64,000 nucleotides of DNA, from assembly GCA_965248775.1 (NCBI GenBank), contig OZ252150.1:3658001-3722000 (forward strand), written 5' to 3'. The translations under genes and the position numbers were made by a program. Below are positions 17,737-26,601 of the stretch, in pieces. Numbering within the stretch: the first letter of the stretch is position 1; each line of letters opens with the position of its first letter. The DNA is from JBHHUI01 sp965248775. GTDB taxonomy: Bacteria; Chloroflexota; Anaerolineae; Anaerolineales; JBHHUI01. The notes under the pieces are model-generated. The model made no database searches, was not told the origin of the DNA, and saw nothing but the letters and a program-made list of their open reading frames with translations.

Positions 17737-18366
17737 TCAACTGTCGGGCTCTCTATTTGCCTCGGCTTCTTCCGCCCGGTGCATGGCGACAGCCGCAATT
17801 TGGGCCACAACCCCGAGCAGGGTGAGGTCGGCCTCGTTGAACTCTTCACCATTGAATTTGTTAAGTGCAGTGAGGGCGCCCATTACTTTGTCTCCAATGC
17901 TGAGCGGGACGCTGATCATCGAACGAGTTTGAAAACCGAATTGCTGATCCACCGTAGCAGAGAAGCGCGCATCACTGCGCACCTCTGTCACGATGGTTGC
18001 TTCGCCACTTTGAGCCACCCACCCTGTGATACCCTCACCCAGAGGGATACGGTGATCGAGTAACTGATCGGCGACTGCACCATGAGAGACGACAAATACG
18101 AGTTCGTCCGTCTCGTCGTCGAGTAGCAAAAGCGAACCATCACTTGCGTGGATCGTCTTGAGAGATACTTCAAGAATTCGATCCAGAAGTCCAACTACAT
18201 CTGTTTGGGCATCGATGGCCGTTGAAATCTCTTGAAGCGAACGCAACGCATCCAGAATTTCGTGCAGTTGTTCGAGTTCTGCACGTAGAGTCTCGTTTTC
18301 TTCGCCAAGGCGCACATTCTCATTCTGAATGAATCGCATGCTATCGACTGACGGGCCGGTTTTCAT
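17737..18366 (-). CDS. GAF-domain protein with N-terminal coiled coil
   Basis: 209 residues from the ATG at 18366, chosen for its strong ribosome site (GGAGGGAGTT); 13 extra in-frame codons upstream lack one. A coiled coil at about 10-45 (ENVRLGEENETLRAELEQL) is followed by a GAF domain (LEVSLKTIHASDGSLLLLDD, GEGITGWVAQSG, RSMISVPLSIGDKVMGAL). There is no output domain, so it probably acts as a small-molecule sensor that partners another signalling protein. The kinase gene downstream is 184 bases away, so co-transcription is uncertain. Confidence 0.85.
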   Translation of the reverse strand: MKTGPSVDSMRFIQNENVRLGEENETLRAELEQLHEILDALRSLQEISTAIDAQTDVVGLLDRILEVSLKTIHASDGSLLLLDDETDELVFVVSHGAVADQLLDHRIPLGEGITGWVAQSGEATIVTEVRSDARFSATVDQQFGFQTRSMISVPLSIGDKVMGALTALNKFNGEEFNEADLTLLGVVAQIAAVAMHRAEEAEANREPDS

Positions 18367-18517
18367 GCTTAACTCCCTCCTGCAGAAATCATAACACGAC
18401 GGCAATGCAGGGGCAATTGGACTATCTGTCTACTGTGAGATTTTGTTGGGGTGTGACAATAGGGATGGCACTTCGTGTATTTTCCGCTACAACACGAAGA
18501 ATTGACCCAAAAAATGT

Positions 18518-19957
18518 CTAGGATTTGGAGTGGTTCTTGCGGCGATTGAGCCATGTTGCGAGCCAAACGCTCACACCCGTGAGGCCAAGACCAGCCGTGA
18601 TGGCAGCCGGTAGCGCGGTGCGGCGGGGAGTCAGACCTGGCCGGTGGATTGCCTCGTAGCGGTTGCCCTCTGCCAAATAGAAATTCGCAACACGTTGGAT
18701 GTCTTTCGGTGTTACAGCGTTGATTGCTGCGAAGTAATCTGGAATCGGTTCTTCATCGGGCGTGTACATGGCGTCTTCGGAGAGCCACCAGGCCTCGTTA
18801 AGATTGCCTTCCATGGCGAGCAAGGCCCGCCCACGCACTGCGCTGCGCGCCGCATCCACTGCAACGGTGTCGAGCTGGCCGGAGATGGCACGCATAATCT
18901 GGTTATCGATGGCCTGTTGAATCTCCGCAAAGCGATTGCTCTCCGCTGTTGTATAGACGACAAAATAGCCGACATCGGTATACATGGCCGGATAAACGTC
19001 GATGCTATAGACCAGTCCGCGCTCAAAGCGTATCTCGCGGGTGAGGGCCGATTCCATGATCTCGGCCAATACCATCAACGGATAACGGTCGGCGTGCTGC
19101 ATCCCCGGGGTGGGAGCGCCAAGGAGTAATTGACCCTGATCATTAATGCTGGGTCCGTGCAGGCGGACGCGGAAACCATCCGGCGGAGTAAGCGGTTGTT
19201 CTGGTTTGGGTGGGAGCGTTCCGGCTTCAAACTCCCCGAAGTATTGCTCCGTCAAGTCTTCTACCTCTTCGGGTTCAACATCGCCAACCACAACCAGAGT
19301 CAGGTTGTTTGGGAGATAATGCGTGCGATAAAAATCTAACAGGCCCGAATGTTCGATGGTTTGTAGGGATTTGTCGTCGCCGATCACCGGCAAGAGTAGG
19401 CTGGACTCCGGCCAGAGCCGATTGCGAACAGCCCTGAAAATGTTCCAGCCAAAACCGCGATCCTCTACCCATTCCATCACATCTTTGAAGCGACCCCAAT
19501 TACCGCCCTTCTCGTTGATAATCACGCGCCGTTCTTTGTCGAATTTCTCTACGGCGATGGCGGGTCGGAAGAGTACCTCCGAGAGCCAGTCCAAGCCGAG
19601 GGCTAGATCATCAGCCTTGAGATGCAACCAATAGACGGTGTCTTCCTGCGCTGTACGAGCGTTGGCTTCGCCGCCGCGCCTACGGATGATCTCTGTGACC
19701 TCGTGTTCGTTCCAGCGGCGCGTACCGGTGAAGATCATGTGCTCCAGGAAGTGGGAGATGCCGTTATTCTCTTTGGACTCGTGACGTGAGCCCACTGGGA
19801 CTTGTGCCAGAATCGCCACTGTGCCGGTGCCCGGACGCTGCCGCACCCACAAGCGCATCCCGTTCGGCAACGTCGTGCGACGAATGGCGTTCAGATCGTC
19901 ATCGCGCTCGGCGGGTTTGGGTGCAGTGGGTCGTTTACGGCGGAACAGTTTTCTCAT
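18518..19957 (-). CDS. M16 family zinc peptidase (pitrilysin type)
   Basis: 479 residues. The inverted zinc motif HFLEH is at residues 69-73, with the third ligand Glu149 in RRVIINEKGG, the spacing expected of the family. The M16C-like C-terminal domain follows (RLHGPSINDQGQLLLGAPTP), and a hydrophobic helix near the end (ITAGLGLTGVSVWLATWL) suggests tail anchoring. M16B proteins often act as pairs of an active and an inactive subunit; no partner is seen here. The start (ATG at 19957) has no clear ribosome site and sits 13 bases after a terminator-like hairpin, discussed separately. Confidence 0.9.
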   Translation of the reverse strand: MRKLFRRKRPTAPKPAERDDDLNAIRRTTLPNGMRLWVRQRPGTGTVAILAQVPVGSRHESKENNGISHFLEHMIFTGTRRWNEHEVTEIIRRRGGEANARTAQEDTVYWLHLKADDLALGLDWLSEVLFRPAIAVEKFDKERRVIINEKGGNWGRFKDVMEWVEDRGFGWNIFRAVRNRLWPESSLLLPVIGDDKSLQTIEHSGLLDFYRTHYLPNNLTLVVVGDVEPEEVEDLTEQYFGEFEAGTLPPKPEQPLTPPDGFRVRLHGPSINDQGQLLLGAPTPGMQHADRYPLMVLAEIMESALTREIRFERGLVYSIDVYPAMYTDVGYFVVYTTAESNRFAEIQQAIDNQIMRAISGQLDTVAVDAARSAVRGRALLAMEGNLNEAWWLSEDAMYTPDEEPIPDYFAAINAVTPKDIQRVANFYLAEGNRYEAIHRPGLTPRRTALPAAITAGLGLTGVSVWLATWLNRRKNHSKS

Positions 19958-19970
19958 TATTACATTTGCG

Positions 19971-20002
19971 AAAAAAAACCCGCCAGACAGAACGTCGGCG
20001 GG
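19971..20002 (-). terminator. Terminator-like hairpin in the leader of the M16 gene
   Basis: On the minus strand CCCGCCGAC (20002-19994) pairs with GTC(T)GGCGGG (19988-19979, one bulged base) around a five-base loop and is followed by eight T (19978-19971). This is a textbook intrinsic terminator, but it lies between a TATAAT (20030-20025) and the M16 start codon at 19957, with no gene reading in from upstream. It may be an attenuator. Confidence 0.7.
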
Positions 20003-20010
20003 CCGAAACC

Positions 20011-20030
20011 ATCACAGTGATGCGATTATA
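20011..20030 (-). promoter_or_regulatory. Candidate -10 box and operator palindrome for the M16 gene
   Basis: TATAAT occurs on the minus strand at 20030-20025, directly followed by the palindrome ATCACAGTGAT (20011-20021). No good -35 box is seen at 17 bases, so a regulator may be needed. The hairpin at 19979-20002 would be in the transcript. Confidence 0.4.
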
Positions 20031-20260
20031 GCATGAGTCAATATATGTAGGTTCCGATAAGTGTCGAAAGGAATGGAGATGACAAAACCCGAGTACACTG
20101 AGCTTGTCCCCGTCCAGAACGAGGACTGAGGAATTTCGGGGCGACGGGACTGCGACGCCTCAAATCCACTCAAATAGACACTCCCTGATTCTGTTCTCAG
20201 AGCACACTAGAACCATAATTGCTATAATCTCGTTCGCCGCCCAAACTCTGGAGCACAAAC

Positions 20261-22255
20261 TTGAAAACCACTAGTGTAATCGTCGTCTTCGTCGTAGCAC
20301 TCATCTTATTCTGCATGCTCTGCGCCTTTTGTCTGCTGCTATTTGTTGGCTTTTCGGTGTTTAGTTCGTCCGAGGTGCAATCAGTATTGGAGGCGACAGT
20401 CGCTCCAGCACCCGAGCCGAGTATCACACTCGCGCCACCACCTACGCCCGTTTCCGGCGAATCAGACACGCTGGCTACTCTGCTCGCGGTGGAAGTACCG
20501 GAGAACGACCTGCGAGAAATTGCATTGCGCTTGAAAGGATTCGATGAAATCCCTGAGGTTGTCAGCGAGACCCCGGCAAACCATGCGATTGGAGATATCA
20601 TCGAGTTTTGGGCTTCGAATACCGATACAGATGAAAACTTCCGTGTCTCGGCTCGGCTTGTCTACGAGACAGAGCATGTCTATTTCTTCGTACAAGAAGG
20701 AATAACCGTAAATGAATCGCGTGTGCGCGATTTGGTGGACGATTTCGAACAGAACTCTTATCCGACAAATCGCGCGTTTTTCGGCAGCGAATGGACACCC
20801 GGAGTGGATGGCGACGAGCATTTGTATATTCTCTATGCCAAGGGGTTGGGATTCTCGGTAGCAGGTTACTACTCCTCCGTGGACGAGTATTCGCATTTGG
20901 TACACGAATTCTCCAATGAGAAGGAGATGTTCTACATCAATGCAGACGCTACCGGCCCCGGCGATAGCAGTTTGCCCGGGACGCTGGCACACGAATTCCA
21001 GCATATGATTCACTGGTTCAAAGACCGCAACGAAGAAACCTGGATGAATGAAGGATCATCGGTGCTCTCCGAATTCCTGAATGGTTATGGGGCGGATGGT
21101 TTCGATGCGAGCTTCACCCGCGACCCGGATGTGCAGCTGAATGCCTGGAGCGAGGGCGGACCAGGTTTTGATTCGATCCCACATTACGGCGCGGGCTTTC
21201 TCTTCATGACGTACTTCCTGGATCGCTTCGGTGAGGCTGCCACGCAGGAACTTGTCTCGCATCCGGAAAACGGGCTCAAGTCTGTCCAATCGGTTTTGGC
21301 TGAATTGAACCTTGTCGATGAACAAACGGGCGCGCCATATTCGGCCGTTGACTTGTTTGGCGACTGGGCAATTGCAAACTATCTGAACGATGTAACGCTG
21401 GCAAATGGTCGCTACGGCTACAGCAACTATCCACAGATGCCGGCGATCAAAAGCCCAACGGAACGGTTCCGATCCTGTCCAGTCGATCCGGTTCAGTTTA
21501 CTGTGCATCAATATGCAGCGGACTATGTGGAGTTCGATTGCGAGGGCGCATATACGCTATCGTTTGTTGGCTCACGCCAGATTCGAGTCACACCAGCCGA
21601 ACAACCTTCCGGCCGCTTCGTATTCTGGGGCAACCGCCAGGATGAGAGCGATGCAACGCTCACACGTCTATTCGATCTGACAGACGTGGATAGCGCTACT
21701 CTGACATATTGGGCCTGGTGGGCGATTGAGGAAAACTTCGATTACGTATACCTCGAAGCCTCAACAAATGGCGAAACCTGGACCATAATCGAGACTCCCG
21801 GGGGCACCGATTTCAATCCCACCGGAAACAACCTTGGCTGGGGCTATCATTACAACTCCGGCGGCGGCGACACATCTGAATGGGTTCAGGAGAGCGTGGA
21901 CCTCACGCCCTATGTCGGGCAGCAGGTATATATTCGCTTCGAATATATTACGGACGCTGCTGTGAATCGCCCTGGATTCCTACTCGACGATCTTGCGATC
22001 CCGGAGATCGGCTACAGCACCGATTTTGAGAGCGGAGCGGATGATTGGGAGGCAGCAGGCTGGGTGCGTTTTGATAACTTGCTGGAACAAACATGGAGTG
22101 TACAGGTGATCACCAACAATGAGACGGATGTGGTGCGGGTCCCGATCACCGCTGGACGCGCCGATATCCAACTGACGGGACCGGCTACCGTTGTCATTGC
22201 TGGTACAACGCCCTTCACAACCGAAGTCGCGAGCTACGAATTGCAGGTCCCATGA
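20261..22255 (+). CDS. Secreted/membrane-anchored HExxH metallopeptidase, first of a tandem pair
   Basis: 664 residues from TTG at 20261 (GGAG upstream). N-terminal hydrophobic anchor (about 6-35), Pro/Thr-rich linker, then a peptidase domain with HEFQHMIHW (244-252) and a downstream Glu264 in TWMNEGSS, the arrangement seen in M30/hyicolysin-like and immune-inhibitor-A-like peptidases. The C-terminal part (from about 440) contains an immune-inhibitor-A-type beta-sandwich (FDYVYLEASTNGETWTIIE, QVYIRFEYITDAAVN, FLLDDLAIPEIGY). It probably degrades extracellular proteins. A TATAAT lies at 20223-20228. The stop overlaps the next start (ATGA). Confidence 0.85.
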   Translation: MKTTSVIVVFVVALILFCMLCAFCLLLFVGFSVFSSSEVQSVLEATVAPAPEPSITLAPPPTPVSGESDTLATLLAVEVPENDLREIALRLKGFDEIPEVVSETPANHAIGDIIEFWASNTDTDENFRVSARLVYETEHVYFFVQEGITVNESRVRDLVDDFEQNSYPTNRAFFGSEWTPGVDGDEHLYILYAKGLGFSVAGYYSSVDEYSHLVHEFSNEKEMFYINADATGPGDSSLPGTLAHEFQHMIHWFKDRNEETWMNEGSSVLSEFLNGYGADGFDASFTRDPDVQLNAWSEGGPGFDSIPHYGAGFLFMTYFLDRFGEAATQELVSHPENGLKSVQSVLAELNLVDEQTGAPYSAVDLFGDWAIANYLNDVTLANGRYGYSNYPQMPAIKSPTERFRSCPVDPVQFTVHQYAADYVEFDCEGAYTLSFVGSRQIRVTPAEQPSGRFVFWGNRQDESDATLTRLFDLTDVDSATLTYWAWWAIEENFDYVYLEASTNGETWTIIETPGGTDFNPTGNNLGWGYHYNSGGGDTSEWVQESVDLTPYVGQQVYIRFEYITDAAVNRPGFLLDDLAIPEIGYSTDFESGADDWEAAGWVRFDNLLEQTWSVQVITNNETDVVRVPITAGRADIQLTGPATVVIAGTTPFTTEVASYELQVP

Positions 22256-24288
22256 AGCAGTTGTTACGCTTCGGGCCTGGCATCGCTGTGCTTGCCTTCG
22301 GGTGCGCTGTTCTACAACCTGATCAGGCGCCTACCGAGCAACCACCAATCTCAACCACAGTCAGTAAGCCGACGGAGCTGCCCGCAAGCACCGCGAGCCC
22401 AGCGAGCCCAGTTACTCCCTCTCCCACTGCCAGCCCAACAGAAACCCCTACTGACGTCCCCACACCTGTACCTGAACCGGATACATTCACTTCTTTGATG
22501 AATGCAGTCGTGCCGCCGCGCGACTTACGCGAGATCGCGATGCAACTGCAAGGCGGGATCGATATCCCGGTTGTCGTCAGCGAGCAAGCAGCCGGTTATA
22601 CCGTGGGCGATGTGGTGACTTTCTGGGCGAGCAATGTGGACACCAATGAAAATTTTCAACTGGATGCACGGCTGATACATGTCACGGAGCATATGTATTT
22701 TTTCGTTCACACTGCCATTGATCCGAATCCAGCAGCAGTCGCCGAAATCGCCGAACAATTCGAGACGCAGATATATCCCACCAACCGGGCGTTCTTCGGC
22801 AGCGAGTGGAATCCAGGCGTCGATGGGGATCCACGATTGTTCATCCTCTACGCACGTGGATTGGGGTTCCGTGTGGCAGGCTACTATTCTTCCTCCGACG
22901 AATACGCTCGCGGCGCACATGAGTATTCAAATGAGAAAGAGATAATTTATATCAATGCAGATACGGTTGCTCTTCAACTTGGGAGTATTGACACTGTCTT
23001 GACGCACGAATTCCAGCACATGATCCACTGGGCTAACGATAGTAACGAAGCAACATGGATCAATGAAGGCGCAGGGGAGTTAGCGCGGCTCGTGAACGGA
23101 TATGGGGTGTCGAGCTTTGCCCGTGCATACCTCTCCAATCCGGACTTGCAACTCAACACCTGGTCTCTACCGGGTGAGAGTTCGACTCCGCACTACGGCG
23201 CCGGCTTTCTGTTTCTGACGTACTTTTTGGACCGCTTCGGCGAAGTAGCTACGCAAGCACTGATCGTAAACCCGGCCAATGGGATGCGCGCCGTGGATTC
23301 GACGCTCGCCGAACTCGGCTTGGCCGATTCAATTTCAGGTGGGCCAATATCAGCGGAGCAGGTTTTTGCGGACTGGGCTATTGCAAACTATGTGCATGAT
23401 GCCTCCCTTATCGATGGTCGCTATGCGTATCCTGATTTCGAAGGCGTGCCATTTGTCACGGAACCGATAGACTTGCTGATAGCTTGCCCAACGGCGTTAG
23501 GAAATCAAACAGTAAAACAGTTCGGCGTGGATTACATCGAGGTAGCGTGCCCAGGCATCCATATCCTGAAATTTCAGGGTCAGTCCTCCGTGCCGGTGGT
23601 ACCGAGCGATCCGCAGAGTGGCGCTTATATGCTGTGGGGAAATCGGCAAGATAACAGCGTCACTCGCGTAAGCCGTTCCTTTGATCTGAGTACAGTTGGT
23701 GCTGCCACACTCCAATATTGGACATGGTTTGCAATTGAAGAAGATTACGACTATGCCTATGTGGAACTATCATCCGATAATGGGCTGACGTGGACGATCC
23801 TAGAAGCGCCGGGCGGCACTTCTGCTGATCCTGTTGGAAATAATCTCGGTTGGGGCTACAACGGGTTTTCGGGCGCTGACACATCCGGCGAGTGGATAGA
23901 GGAACGCATCGATATTTCAGCGTATGCCGGCAGAAAGATCATGCTGCGCTTTGAATATGTGACCGACGATGCCGTCAATCGCGAAGGCATCCTGCTCGAT
24001 GACATCGCAATCCCGGAAATTGATTATTTCGAGGATTTTGAGAATGGATTGGGAGGCTGGCGTGTGGAAGGGTTTGTACGGATGGACAACACCCTACCAC
24101 AAACCTATGCTGTCAGTCTTATTCAGCGCCTATCTGATGGGGTGCAGGTCGAACGTATGGAATTACAAGCAGATCAAACAGGGCAGGCAACGCTGGAGAT
24201 AGACTCAGGCGAGTCGGTTGTTGTGGTCGTGTCGGGCACGACGCTTTTTACGACTGAAACGGCTGGATATTCTTTGGAGATTCAATAA
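22252..24288 (+). CDS. Lipoprotein HExxH metallopeptidase, second of the tandem pair
   Basis: 678 residues, a close paralogue of the preceding gene along its full length, overlapping it by four bases (ATGA), so the two are translationally coupled. It differs in having a lipoprotein signal (LRFGPGIAVLAFGCAVLQ, Cys18) in place of the membrane helix. It keeps HEFQHMIHW, followed by ATWINEGAGEL, and the immune-inhibitor-A-like C-terminal domain (YDYAYVELSSDNGLTWTI, ILLDDIAIPEIDY). The duplication with divergent anchoring suggests related enzymes placed at slightly different positions at the cell surface. Confidence 0.85.
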   Translation: MKQLLRFGPGIAVLAFGCAVLQPDQAPTEQPPISTTVSKPTELPASTASPASPVTPSPTASPTETPTDVPTPVPEPDTFTSLMNAVVPPRDLREIAMQLQGGIDIPVVVSEQAAGYTVGDVVTFWASNVDTNENFQLDARLIHVTEHMYFFVHTAIDPNPAAVAEIAEQFETQIYPTNRAFFGSEWNPGVDGDPRLFILYARGLGFRVAGYYSSSDEYARGAHEYSNEKEIIYINADTVALQLGSIDTVLTHEFQHMIHWANDSNEATWINEGAGELARLVNGYGVSSFARAYLSNPDLQLNTWSLPGESSTPHYGAGFLFLTYFLDRFGEVATQALIVNPANGMRAVDSTLAELGLADSISGGPISAEQVFADWAIANYVHDASLIDGRYAYPDFEGVPFVTEPIDLLIACPTALGNQTVKQFGVDYIEVACPGIHILKFQGQSSVPVVPSDPQSGAYMLWGNRQDNSVTRVSRSFDLSTVGAATLQYWTWFAIEEDYDYAYVELSSDNGLTWTILEAPGGTSADPVGNNLGWGYNGFSGADTSGEWIEERIDISAYAGRKIMLRFEYVTDDAVNREGILLDDIAIPEIDYFEDFENGLGGWRVEGFVRMDNTLPQTYAVSLIQRLSDGVQVERMELQADQTGQATLEIDSGESVVVVVSGTTLFTTETAGYSLEIQ

Positions 24289-24293
24289 CGAGG

Positions 24294-24530
24294 CTAGGTG
24301 TCCGATTCGAGTTCGATGCGGTCGCCTGAGCGCAATTCATCCAGACGCGCTTTGAGCATGGTCTGGCGCTCCTGCGCAGCACGGCGTGCTTCGTCCAGCA
24401 CATTGTCGAATTGACTCCGAGCCTGCGATTGAAGTTCCTGACCAGACATTGGCGCTAACAGCAGTGCTGCTACGGAGCCCACCAAGGCACCACAAAGTGC
24501 TCCGGCGAGAAAGTTCATTGTGCGTTGCAT
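24294..24530 (-). CDS. YtxH-like small membrane protein
   Basis: 78 residues. A Gly/Ala-rich transmembrane helix (LAGALCGALVGSVAALLLAP) is followed by an amphipathic helix (QSQARSQFDNVLDEARRAAQ), the standard YtxH (PF12732-type) pattern linked to stress responses and envelope organisation. It converges on the metallopeptidase pair, ending five bases from its stop. About 130 bases upstream (24531-24664) hold its promoter region and nothing else recognisable. Confidence 0.8.
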   Translation of the reverse strand: MQRTMNFLAGALCGALVGSVAALLLAPMSGQELQSQARSQFDNVLDEARRAAQERQTMLKARLDELRSGDRIELESDT

Positions 24531-24664
24531 GTTTTCTATCTCCCTGTTCTCAGTATCCAGTTTTTTCCCAATAAGCCCACATTTGGGCGAAAACTAGGCC
24601 GGTACTACTCCGAAATTATAGTGCATCAATAAGGTGCCTGGTCCTTTGCGAGTCCCCTCTGCCT

Positions 24665-25657
24665 CTAGCGCCTGCCAGACTCTTTAATCAACTCTGCAAG
24701 TTGTTCAATCGGACGCAGCTCAGAAATTACCAGCGCGCGGTTTACAGCTTTTGTGCGGCGATATTGCTTTGTAAGGCTGCCCGGCGGCAGACGCTTACTC
24801 TTCGTGCGAAATTCCTCCTTGTTCATCCACCCGCAGAGATAGACCCCTCTCCCATATAGCCAGATGTTCTTCCACTCGTGGGCTTCAATCACCGGTGTAC
24901 TTTTGAGTACCGGACTGTGCAATCCGATTGCTCCGGAGGGGATCGTATCAGATTTCAGATACAGCACACTAAAGTATTCGTTTGTTAGTTTCGTCCGTAC
25001 GCGGGGCTGCAAATGCATCTGCTCACGGAGCAACTGGCGGTCAGATCCCAACCCGCCGATCTCCACTTGAACCACATTGCGGGCATTGCTCTTAATCGTC
25101 AGCGGACCAATGTTGTGCCAATTTCGTGGGCGTGCCCACTTATGAGCAGACAACGGATGGATAAGGTACCCTGGTGCGCCGTTCGAATGGGCTTTACGTG
25201 TGTCTGCCAGGCTGCGTGCCTCTAGGCCGGTAATGAATCCAAAAATATAAATATCCTTCGCGCCAAGATGAGTGGAATTGATTTGATCGACAGGAACAAG
25301 CGCAGCTGCATCGAGGAGCCAGCTGGGATTGTTCGAGACCGTCCGAATGATTTGTTTGTTTCGCAGCAGGAAGCTTTTTAGATCGCAACGGCGACCACCG
25401 AGACCCAAATCGTAACGATCGCGCTCGGTGAAATGTGTTGCTCCGAGAAGATCATAGGGCACGTCATACGTTTCCAACCAACGCCGAAATGCCATTTCAA
25501 AAGCAACGCCCGCCACGATCTTGCGCAGGCGAGCGGCTGTTGTCAGGCCCATGCGGTTGTAAGTGTAGTGCAACGAATCGCGCGCGTATTGCACGCCTGC
25601 AAGTGCGTACTGGTTATCAAACGGCAAAGCGACAATGTCGGCAGCCGTAACCGGCAC
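24665..25657 (-). CDS. Probable Type II restriction endonuclease
   Basis: 330 residues. No close family is recognised, but it starts four bases after the end of a DNA methyltransferase gene and contains a PD-(D/E)xK-like core: an Asp in TERDRYDLGLGG, then CDLKSF supplying the D-x-K pair, after a helical region (IVAGVAFEMAFRRWLETY). The rest is rich in Arg, Lys and aromatic residues (KWARPRNWHNIGP), as expected of a DNA-binding nuclease. A restriction role is inferred from context and motif; the recognition site cannot be predicted. Alternatives are a nuclease of another defence type or a protein unrelated to the methylase. Confidence 0.68.
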   Translation of the reverse strand: MPVTAADIVALPFDNQYALAGVQYARDSLHYTYNRMGLTTAARLRKIVAGVAFEMAFRRWLETYDVPYDLLGATHFTERDRYDLGLGGRRCDLKSFLLRNKQIIRTVSNNPSWLLDAAALVPVDQINSTHLGAKDIYIFGFITGLEARSLADTRKAHSNGAPGYLIHPLSAHKWARPRNWHNIGPLTIKSNARNVVQVEIGGLGSDRQLLREQMHLQPRVRTKLTNEYFSVLYLKSDTIPSGAIGLHSPVLKSTPVIEAHEWKNIWLYGRGVYLCGWMNKEEFRTKSKRLPPGSLTKQYRRTKAVNRALVISELRPIEQLAELIKESGRR

Positions 25658-25661
25658 GAGT

Positions 25662-26495
25662 TTATTCCTTTCTGAATTGCAGACAGTAATGATGAAAGGT
25701 GTTACTCACCCAAGCGTTTCCCATCCCATAAGGCGCCAAGCGCTGGTTGTCCTGACACCATATACGTTCATCTTTCAGGGTGTAGACCTCGCCGAGCTTG
25801 CGGGCGACATCCCATGCCAGCGGGAAAATGCGCCCGCCCTTCTTGATATTCTTGACGATGACTGTCATATAACTGCGTTCTTTGAGCAGCCCATGCAGTG
25901 AAATATAAATATCACAAAGGTGGTTGAGAAATTCGTCATAGTCTTCGATATTGCCAAGGTCGCGGGGGTCATCGGAATAATAGAGATCGAGGCTCGGATC
26001 GTTGCCGCGTTTCTTTTGAGTGGCTGCACCGCGCATGCGGAGCATATCCCAATAAGGGGGCGAGGTCAGGATGTAATCTACAGGCTCCAGGTCGAAGCTT
26101 TCGGCGTTGCGTGCATCCCCCGTATGCACACAGGCTTGCAAGTTAGCAGCAGGCTCACCGAGCGCAACTTGCTCTTCGGCAACAATCTCGCGTGCAAGCG
26201 CAGCATATTTTTCGTTTAACTCAATGCCTACGCTGTTCCGTCCAGTGCGCAGGCAGGCAACGAGTGTGCTGCCGGTGCCCGCCATCGGATCCAGAATAGT
26301 CTGCCCGGTCTTGGTGAAAAACTCTATAAATTCCTGGGCCAGCGTTTCGGGAAATTTTGCCGGATGGCGGAGAACGCCTTTTCGTCTGGGTGGGGGATTG
26401 TGTACAAACCACGACTTTTGAAATAAAAGCCATTCCTTCGGCTTGAGATCGTTCAGCCGATTTCGGAAGGGACGTTTCTTTTTCGTTGAAGCCAT
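25662..26495 (-). CDS. DNA (cytosine-N4 or adenine-N6) methyltransferase of an R-M system
   Basis: 277 residues. SAM-binding motifs X and I are joined (RHPAKFPETLAQEFI, then ILDPMAGTGSTLVACL), motif II is in SVGIELNEKYAALA, and the catalytic motif IV is TSPPYWDML. The order X-I-IV and the TSPPYW form favour N4-cytosine methylation, though N6-adenine is possible. It would protect host DNA from the adjacent nuclease; the pair looks like a compact Type II system. Methylase upstream of nuclease in one transcript is a common order and gives protection first. Confidence 0.88.
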   Translation of the reverse strand: MASTKKKRPFRNRLNDLKPKEWLLFQKSWFVHNPPPRRKGVLRHPAKFPETLAQEFIEFFTKTGQTILDPMAGTGSTLVACLRTGRNSVGIELNEKYAALAREIVAEEQVALGEPAANLQACVHTGDARNAESFDLEPVDYILTSPPYWDMLRMRGAATQKKRGNDPSLDLYYSDDPRDLGNIEDYDEFLNHLCDIYISLHGLLKERSYMTVIVKNIKKGGRIFPLAWDVARKLGEVYTLKDERIWCQDNQRLAPYGMGNAWVSNTFHHYCLQFRKE

Positions 26496-26601
26496 GCTTC
26501 GCTGTTAGAGGTTCGCCTTGATGTTCAGTTGTACAGCCACCCTATGATAACGCATTGTTCTTAGCTTCGGGAGAGTAGCGGCGGCGCAAACATTTCCGGC
26601 T

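Noticed and set aside
24665..25657. Assignment of the nuclease to a named restriction enzyme family
   Set aside because: Apart from the PD-(D/E)xK-like core no family signature could be recognised, so the specificity is left open.
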